A stretch of DNA of 64,000 nucleotides from Viscum album (Eukaryota; Streptophyta; Magnoliopsida; Santalales; Viscaceae), in the NCBI GenBank assembly GCA_963277665.1, contig OY728153.1, forward strand, positions 268,930,250 through 268,994,249, in the 5' to 3' direction. Shown in pieces: positions 56,083 to 64,000 of this stretch. A model generated the notes under the pieces. The model saw nothing but the letters and a program-made list of their open reading frames with translations. It did not search any database and had not been told where the DNA came from. The number at the start of each line of letters is the position of its first letter. Within the stretch, counting starts at the first letter, position 1. Position numbers and translations under genes: made by a program.

Positions 56083-57676
56083 ACTGTAACGCCCCGACCC
56101 CAGTTACCCAGAGTCGGTGCATTATTACATAACATTGGCATGATCACAAGAAAGATCAAAACTCGAAAGACCGATTGGTTTAGTAGCCTTGGAAACACTA
56201 GATATATTCATAAGTTTTACATTACATCATAAAATGAAAAACTACTACAACAACATAATGTTTCCACAGTCCACACTATAATCCCCTCATAAAATCCCTG
56301 CAGGTCATTCATAACTTACATATTCACTTCCTGGAAAAATAAAACATAGAAAAGGGGTGAGCTCAAATGCCCAGTAAGGATAACAATATAGCGGAAACTT
56401 TCATCAATAAGAATAAACATTTAAGGCAATGTATAACTAAAACAAAAGCCTTTTAAACATGAACTTTCAACATGGTATGGCATAAATAAAATGAAATAAT
56501 TCCATTTACTTATTCACATGGATATTCTACTAATCGAATAATCACATGCAAAAATCAATAACCACTTTCATAATGTTGGAATGCATAATGCCAGACTATC
56601 ATAACCACATAGCCAAGGCCTCGTGCCAAGACTACAAATAAGATTTTTTCAAGGCCTTGTGCCAAGACACTAGTTTGTCTCATGAGACCTACCGATGCAT
56701 CGAGGAGCTATAGCGGGCTCCACCCGTCACATATTAAGTCCAATGCATTCCCATATGAAAAGGTTTAAACATAACATAAACATTCTTATTAAAACTAGCA
56801 TACGAAATGTCAATAATTTCACCATAAACTATGAATGGTATAAAAATAGAACATCCACAGTCAAACATATCACAAAACCTTCAATACAATATAGAAGTTT
56901 TGTATCATAATAAATCAACTTCAAATAATCTTAAAATCCATCAAAGGATGTTGACATAGATGAAATCAAAATTCTTTTTAAAGAAGTATCATTTAAGATC
57001 CATATAAAATAAAACATTTTCTTTGAAAATATTCTTATAAGCTTGTATGGAAAGCTTCGACAATTTTATAACGGCGGAAAATAACTGCACCCGCCGTATA
57101 AGTTAAAAAAAACATTCTTACCTCAATTCTGTCAAAAAGGTTAAAAAGGACCTTGTTTTGAAAACGACGGAAAGATTCCTGTATAAACCTCTTATAAAAA
57201 GTCAAACAAGGGTATATATGACTTTAACCCATATTCTTGTAAATAGTAAAAATGTTTTGAAATACATTTTTAAGAAAACATGGATGTGGATGATAAAGAG
57301 ATCCCAGTAGATTATTACGTATAAACAACCTCAGATAATGAAGAGATTGTGAAAGAACCCTTACCTTGTACTTTTCCTTGGTTGGGGTAGGTTAACCTCC
57401 TGTATAATGGTGAAATAATTTTTATTAAATTATACAAGAATCATATACATTAATATGATATCATATATGATCTTTTAATATTGATTTGATAATAATATCT
57501 TAGTATTATCGCCGTTTCGGGTGTTAACTTACTCATTTTCTTTTACATGATTTGTTACATAAGTCATGTTTGTTGTATCTTATTCATATCCAGAATTATA
57601 TCAAGTCCTTAAACATAATTTTTAAATCATTAAATGATAATTATACTTGAATGGATACGATGGAGAATGAATCTCA

Positions 57677-57909
57677 TCGCGTTCGTGGAGACGGTAGTCC
57701 GTACATACGCACGAGCGACAATATCATTCTTTTGATATTAAAATAATATATAAATGGATGGTATATCATATATACAGAATCATTAACATGTTATATTTAT
57801 TATTTACATGAGTTACACATCATTATTATACCCATCCAAATAATATTATATTGAATAACAATTACACCACGACGTGGAGACGGTAAGTCGTACGTACGCA
57901 CGTATGGTG
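57677..57909 (-). other. Hairpin pair, family B LTR copy 3
   Basis: Sites at 57677-57718 and 57865-57909. In hairpin 1 the palindrome reads CGTACATACG, and in hairpin 2 the inner arm is TCGT for CCGT. The outer arms are unchanged. Confidence 0.7.
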
Positions 57910-58070
57910 ACATGTTATTCAAAGGGTGGATAGAATACTGAATATGGTTGTACCATATTTATAATAACATCACAGTATATGTGAGATACTGGAGTTATTA
58001 TTTTATAATGGTAAGAACAAAGGAAGAAGAAGTGGAAGAAGAAATGAACTTAGAAAAGGGTGGTGAAATC

Positions 58071-58254
58071 ATTACCTCTTCTTCGGGTTCTTCCTTTTGA
58101 TTTGATCAAAAGGGCTCCTTAGGTTGGCTTTCTGATCAAACTAAGGCCTCTAGGTTGTATTGAGGGATGTTGGGAGAGTATTTGGGCAGAGTTTGGCCGA
58201 ACCAAAAGGCTTTAGAGGTGTGAAGAAATGAGAAGGAGGAGTGCCCTTTTATAA
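58071..58254 (-). promoter_or_regulatory. LTR core promoter and donor-like site, family B copy 3
   Basis: TTATAAAAGGG (minus, 58244-58254) and AGAAGAGGTAATG (58071-58083). Confidence 0.65.
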
Positions 58255-60537
58255 GAGGGGTGAGGGGCACCTTTGGAAAAGATAGAAATATTAATTTATA
58301 ATAAATTCATATTCAGTTTCTAATGGCTCAAAAGTTGATTATTAAAAGGTTAAGGTGGGGATAGGTCGAAAACCACTCAACCAATAGAATTTAGACTGGT
58401 TTGGGTACTTATATTAACCTTATCTTTAAGTATTAACTCTAAGATAATTAGTTTCACTTTTACAATGTCTCTTTGTATTTTTATATAATATGGCTAATAA
58501 ACTTACTATATACATCCAAGTGACCCCCAAGTGGTACATTAATGATGAACCTATCATGATATAAGTCTCTTGGACGAACCTTAGATTTTTAGGAATTTAA
58601 TATCAATTAACAATATAATATTTGTTTAAGAACTCTTTTATGTCAATTTTGACACTATTCAATAGATGATTTTTTTGAAACTCATAACAGATTGATTACT
58701 TCGAACAAAGTCAATTAAATCAATCCTAATATATCATATTATCCTAGAAAATTAGTTTAATTCATTAAAAGTTTCATATTATATTTATTTGGGTATTTAT
58801 AATATCAATTATTTTAATTTTTCACTATTATAGTAATTACTGCATCATCATTGTGTCATATATAAAATAAATTATTTAATGTATAAAATTATAAATAAAA
58901 TATCATTATGTAGGAAATCCTTTTATCTTTCTAATAAATATTTATAATCTAAAATCAAACATATATAACCCTATGTAACAATTGTTGTTCTAAAAGATAT
59001 ATGCTTGTGTCATTTTTGTATTCATTTTAACTAAATTAAAATAAAGTGTCATTATCACTTACAAGTGGATCCATGGGGTCCCAAAATAGACCCAAAGATT
59101 CCCATGGTCGACCATGTATCAACCAATAGGGTTAAGACACGTTTTAGGGTAATTTAGTATTATTATAATATTATTTGTTTAACCCTTATTTACCGGATTT
59201 ACCCTTAACCATGGTAAATAAAATATTTACCGCAGTAATTATTCAAAATGTATAAAAATAAAAGATACCTATTTACATAATTTGGAAATCCTGATTCCAA
59301 ATATGGAATAAATTTTTCTAAATTCAAAACACAGAAGTGGTAGAAATTAATTTAAAATTAATTCCCGCTGTCAAAACAAAAAGCGTGTTTTTAAGAGATA
59401 ATAACTATCAAAAGATTGACACTTGTTTATGTTCGGTTTAATTGTTAAATTATGTCCAATGACCAAAATTATATTAAATGGTAAAAATATATTCCAAATA
59501 TACTTTAAAACCACTCAAATTAACAATTTATCACTATTAATTATTTTGATTAAAAAAGTTGTTTTTAATTAAAATTTAGTAATTTTCACTATTCATCAAA
59601 ATATGAAAGTTATCCGAAATGTACCAAAATTTCACCTTAGGCTAAATTCGATATTCCGAATCCAAAAATGAAGTCCATTTTAAAATATAAAATATATATG
59701 ATTTCAAAAAGTAGGTATTACTATTCAAAACGGCTAGTTTGATTGGTTGTGGTGTGTGTTAAAACTCAAGGTTACGTACAACACACGCTTCTGTATTATT
59801 CAAAGAAAGTGTACCGTGGAAGCTTGGGATGTTTCATTTTAAATTTTTGATGTCCCCATTTAGTCAAAAAGTTTTACATATTGTATTTAAAAAGGGTTCA
59901 CTATTAAAATTTGGTAAAAGTGAAATACTGAAAATGAATTTGTTCTTACATTATGTCTAAGAAACTCATAATATGGATTCTAAAATTATAAGGATTATAT
60001 AAAGTTTAAAATTTAGTTAACACTATTCATAACCTCTTTTGATCAGCTTGTTTGGTAAGTCATGGTGCGATTGAACTTGGTGTTGCGTGTAGTGAAAGTT
60101 ATTGAATTATTTTGAAGAAATAACACACTATAAAATCTTGGGGTGTTACATTCTCCCCTCCTTCAATAAATTGCGTCCTCGCAATTTGAAATTGTTCTTC
60201 GAAAATAAAAGGTTGAAAATAGAAAATATATTTGTGGGAAAACCCACATCAGAAATTTGGTTACTAAAATTTAGTCTTAATATGAGGAATGGAGAAATTA
60301 AAGGGTCACCACCAAATTATGATCTTGATTAGGAGAACATTGGTGGCATTTAGAGACATATAATTGGAGGAAAACGTAAATATTAATAGGTAGTGATTGA
60401 GGTCATCAATCACAAACAAGTATAAAATTTAGGTCCTTAAATTCATCAATCTATGATGATTTGAAATACCATCGGTTCAACAAAACATAGGGTATTAGGA
60501 TAACACATTTTTGACGTTTCAAAATATCTTAGTTGAA

Positions 60538-60774
60538 ATCCCACATCGAAAAATGAATTAATGAGGCCTCTATTTAAAATAAAGAGTCGGAAGTATGAAG
60601 ATTACCGAAAATAACACATACTAGGGTTCCATGTAGGAAAATATGGATATGGAAGAAAAATCTAACCATCAATCATCTGATGGAGAGTGGTAGAGAACAT
60701 GGCTATGAAAAAGCCAACAATCCCAAAGCTATAAATTAGTGATGATTTAAGGTACCATCTAGGAAAACATTTTT
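60538..60774 (+). ncRNA. Candidate USE-type Pol III RNA unit, family B copy 3
   Basis: ATCCCACATCG at 60538-60548, AT box at 60571-60578, T5 at 60770-60774. One loop change (GCTATAAA for GCCATAAA). Confidence 0.55.
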
Positions 60775-61022
60775 GTTCTAAGTTGCTTTTCTTAATATTG
60801 AGGAATTTATTTATGATATTGGCTAAGATCATAAGGAGATATACTTACTTTATAATTAGAGTTTTATCCATTAATAAATTTCTACCACAAACTCATCATT
60901 CACTCTAAAAGATAATAGAATGTAAAAGAATTATATTTACACTATTCGTATAGGGTTCCAAAATAAACGAATTTATAATTCATCTATAAGATCTTTTAAT
61001 AAAAACTACATTATTTAATCCA

Positions 61023-61136
61023 GGACATCTCATGGGCTAGTGGTAGTTGATACACCCTTGTCGCCCTTCGGTTGCGGGTTCAAGTCTCGCAGCCTTGCCG
61101 GACGCGACGAGTTGCCGCCCGACCTCCGGGTTGTCC
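61023..61136 (+). ncRNA. tRNA-like Pol III unit, 114 nt, family B copy 3
   Basis: Nearly the same as copy 1 (one difference after the T-arm: GCAGCC for GCATCC). A and B boxes, GGACA/TGTCC closing pairs and TTTT are all present. Confidence 0.65.
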
Positions 61137-61664
61137 TTTTATGGAAATCCAAAATAATCCAAACTAGAACTATCCAAAATACTTCTGTCCAAACTCACAG
61201 TCCAACATTTATAAGGAAGGTAAACATAATATAGATCCTTTTTACCCCGTAATAGCAAATGAATACCTTCATCATGTATTACCATATTCCTTATTGATTA
61301 TATTCATGATCCCTTATTCCATATAGAATGCTGGATCTACTTCATTAATCCAAAAATGTTTTAAACCCCAACAATGATGGAATATACAAATCATTAATCA
61401 GTTCCAAGGTAGTCAAGAATATCCAATATAATTTATCCAAAACAATCATGTATTATTCCAAAATCACTACCTCGGTATCAGAACTATATTATGGTTTATC
61501 ATTCTCTCAACCATATATTTTCCAAAAATTTATCCTGCTATTGAGTCACTTTTCTTTGTTCCACAAAATCTCAAGTCCTTAATGAAATAGTACTGCAGTA
61601 CAATCCTTACATACTCCATAATTATTATAACAAGTAAATTGTTGACATAATCAACATAAGAACT

Positions 61665-62183
61665 CTAATCATTCCTCTTCATCTGTGGTAGTATCATAAC
61701 TTGATTATTATCCAATAACATCATTTGTGGCATAGTTTGATGACTGGGACATAGGTCCGCGTAGTGTCCAAACTCCTTGCAAATGAAGCATTGTACATTT
61801 GAAACCATTTTCTTACCCTTGCAGTCACGTACTTTGTGCCCTTTTTCTCCACACTTATAACAAACTCCCATTCCTTTCAGGCAAGTTCCAGGGTGTTTCT
61901 TTCCACAGTTACCACATATGGGAAAATTCTTCTTTTCCCTCTTCCCTTTATCCATCTTTCTCTCTTCCATCCTTTTCTTCTCTTGCTTCCCTTCAAATCC
62001 ATAGGACTCAGTAAAATCTTTACTTATCTTATCAACACATGATATTATTTATTCATATAATGATAATACATGGGAGACTATTTCTCTTATAAATTCTGGC
62101 TTAAGACCATGAAAGATATGATCCTTCTTTCTCTTTGGATCATGTGCATTGCTGGAGTTCTCATTCCTTCTACTGGGCGCCAT
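61665..62183 (-). pseudogene. Gag nucleocapsid-type protein, family B copy 3, premature stop
   Basis: Same 519-nt frame as copies 1 and 2, but codon 45 is TAA (plus 62049-62051) where the others have GAA. A downstream Met could still give a 101-aa protein (61970-61665) holding the Lys/Glu linker and all three intact zinc knuckles, but lacking the capsid-like part. Confidence 0.8.
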
Positions 62184-62671
62184 TTCTAAACAATGGCATA
62201 CACTAGATCAGTTTATGAATCAAAATACATAATCCCATACTTATAAAACACTTAACATAAATTGAACTATTTATGGATATAATCCATAATCATAAGAATG
62301 TTTCCTTTGAGGACGTATATACTCATAAACCCTTCATAATGATTTGTAAAGAAAATGAGAGTTATCCTAAGCATATCCCCCGGGAGTGTCGTAACCAAGA
62401 GTGCAGCAAGGCCCGTTGTCATGCACCAGTTCCCGTTCGAGTCTAGCTCAAAGCGGTGTTTTCGGGTTTTACCCCTAGGTACATATGTGCCAGAGCCACC
62501 TCTACCTGCTCGTATCCAGACAGGGATGTATTGCTTGGAAAACTCACAAAATCTCTACAATACCAAAATTCTAGGAAGTTCTTCTATACTAATCCTCAAA
62601 GTTCATCTTAGGTCTACGTGCTCTAATCAGAGTTTATCTAAATCTAGCTTCCAAGGTTTGTACTAAACTTC

Positions 62672-62682
62672 CTCTGATACCA
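62672..62682 (-). promoter_or_regulatory. Primer binding site, family B copy 3 (tRNA-iMet)
   Basis: The minus strand reads TGGTATCAGAG two bases from LTR 4; perfect match. Confidence 0.9.
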
Positions 62683-62684
62683 AC

Positions 62685-64000
62685 TGTAACGCCCCGACCC
62701 CAGTTACCCAGAGTCGGTGCATTATTACATAACATTGGCATGATCACAAGAAAGATCAAAAATCGAAAGACCGATTGGTTTAGTAGCCTTGGAAACACTA
62801 GATATATTCATAAGTTTTACATTACATCATAAAATGAAAAACTACTACAACAACATAATGTTTCCACAGTCCACACTATAATCCCCTCATAAAATCCCTG
62901 CAGGTCATTCATAACTTACATCTTCACTTCCAGGAAAAATAAAACATAGAAAAGGGGTGAGCTCAAATGCCCAGTAAGGATAACAATATAGCGGAAACTT
63001 TCATCAATAAGAATAAACATTTAAGGCAATGTATAACTAAAACAAAAGCCTTTTAAACATGAACTTTCAACATGGTATGGCATAAATAAAATGAAATAAT
63101 GTCATTTACTTATTCACATGGATATTCTACTAATCGAATAATCACATGCAAAAATCAATAACCACTTTCATAATGTTGGAATGCATAATGCCAGACTATC
63201 ATAACCACATAGCCAAGGCCTCGTGCCAAGACTACAAATAAGATTTTTTCAAGGCCTTGTGCCAAGACACTAGTTTGTCTCATGAGACCTACCGATGCAT
63301 CGAGGAGCTATAGCGGGCTCCACCCGTCACATATTAAGTCCAATGCATTCCCATATGAAAAGGTTTAAACATAACATAAACATTCGTATTAAAACTAGCA
63401 TACGAAATGTCAATAATTTCACCATAAACTATGAATGGTATAAAAATAAAACATCCACAGTCAAACATATCACAAAACCTTCAATACAATATAGAAGTTT
63501 TGTATCATAATAAATCAACTTCAAATAATCTTAAAATCCATCAAAGGATGTTGACATAGATGAAACCAAAATTCTTTTTAAAGAAGTATCATTTAAGATC
63601 CATATAAAATAAAACATTTTCTTTGAAAATATTCTTATAAGCTTGTATGGAAAGCTTCGACGAATTTATAACGGCGGAAAATAACCGCACCCGCCGTATA
63701 AGTTAAAAAAAACATTTTTACCTCAATTCTGTCAAAAAGGTTAAAAAGGACCTTGTTTTGAAAACGACGGAAAGATTCCTTTATAAACCTCTTATAAAAA
63801 GTCAAACAAGGGTATAAATGACTTTAACCCATATTCTTGTAAATAGTAAAAATGTTTTGAAATACATTTTTAAGAAAACATGGATGTGGATGATAAAGAG
63901 ATCCCAGTAGATTATTACGTATAAACAACCTCAGATAATGAAGAGATTGTGAAATAACCCTTACCTTGTACTTTTCCTTGGTTGGGGTAGGTTAACCTCC
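62685..64000 (-). repeat. Family B LTR copy 4, cut by window end
   Basis: The first 1316 bp (U5 side) of a further LTR, matching 56085-57400. Its TATA and hairpins would lie beyond the window. Confidence 0.93.

Larger units (their letters stand above)
53551..56084 (-). mobile_element. Family B internal region copy 2
   Basis: 2534 bp, with the same order as copy 1: polypurine tract 53551-53564, gag 55583-55065, primer site 56072-56082. Plus-strand RNA units at 53938-54174 and 54423-54536. Confidence 0.92.
56085..60150 (-). repeat. Family B LTR copy 3
   Basis: 4066 bp, near-identical to copy 2. TATA at 58244-58254, hairpins at 57677-57909. Confidence 0.93.
60151..62684 (-). mobile_element. 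Family B internal region copy 3
   Basis: 2534 bp. Polypurine tract 60151-60164, gag pseudogene 62183-61665, primer site 62672-62682 (perfect). Plus-strand RNA units at 60538-60774 and 61023-61136. Confidence 0.92.
42885..64000 (-). mobile_element. Family B tandem array (LTR-I)x3-LTR, open at window end
   Basis: LTR starts TGTAACGCCCCGACCC at 42885, 49485, 56085 and 62685, exactly 6600 bp apart; LTR ends GGGGTGTTACA at 46951, 53550 and 60150. Internal regions are 2533, 2534 and 2534 bp. The copies differ only at scattered single bases, so the array is young. LTR 1 has one extra A near 46350 and internal 1 lacks one base near 49175, which cancel to keep 6600. Internal copies 2 and 3 share the base that copy 1 lacks. 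The right end and its target duplication lie outside the window. Confidence 0.95.

Overview
This is a flowering-plant nuclear window, AT-rich and made almost entirely of LTR retrotransposons. No host gene can be supported. The evidence is plant-type LTR ends (TGTAACACCCC... and ...TTACA), primer sites complementary to initiator tRNA-Met, Ty3/gypsy CCHC gag proteins, and a decayed Athila-like gag-pol. Athila elements are typical of plant pericentromeric heterochromatin, so such a location is likely but not proven. The species cannot be named.

Layout: (i) 1-5168 plus 22228-24540 is one old element, called family C here: LTR end, gag-only internal region, then a second LTR. (ii) That second LTR is split by a 17 kb nested array, family A (5169-22222), arranged LTR-internal-LTR-internal-LTR and flanked by the perfect 5-bp target duplication GGTAT. 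(iii) 24541-42884 is a decayed Athila-like element on the minus strand: gag near 36.4-35 kb, protease, RT, RNase H, integrase down to 27.9 kb. Its protease is interrupted by about 3.4 kb of other DNA, and it carries a solo LTR of the same lineage as the arrays (36775-40706, plus strand, target duplication CCATT). (iv) 42885 to the window end is a young tandem array, family B, with an exact 6600-bp step (LTR 4066-4067 bp, internal 2533-2534 bp), running off the window in its fourth LTR.

Families A, B and C look like non-autonomous gag-only elements of the TR-GAG kind. Each unit has a very long LTR, an iMet primer site, a short gag ORF (172-177 aa) that keeps the zinc knuckles but lacks the front of the capsid domain, no pol, and a polypurine tract. 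They would need reverse transcriptase and integrase from another element.

Three structures are not explained by the usual parts list. First, the leader part of every LTR carries two or three hairpins about 185-190 bp apart. Their stem arms differ between sites and families but stay complementary, while the apical core (ACGG-N4-CCGT followed by the palindrome CGTACGTACG) is kept. Second, on the strand opposite to gag, the internal regions carry what looks like an snRNA-type Pol III unit: a plant USE-like box (consensus RTCCCACATCG), an AT-rich box 22-25 nt further on, about 175-200 nt with conserved hairpins, and a T-run. Third, families A and B also carry a 114-nt tRNA-like unit with A and B boxes, a closed terminal stem and a T-run, on the same antisense strand. 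Whether these RNAs are made is inference; the sequence patterns are directly visible.
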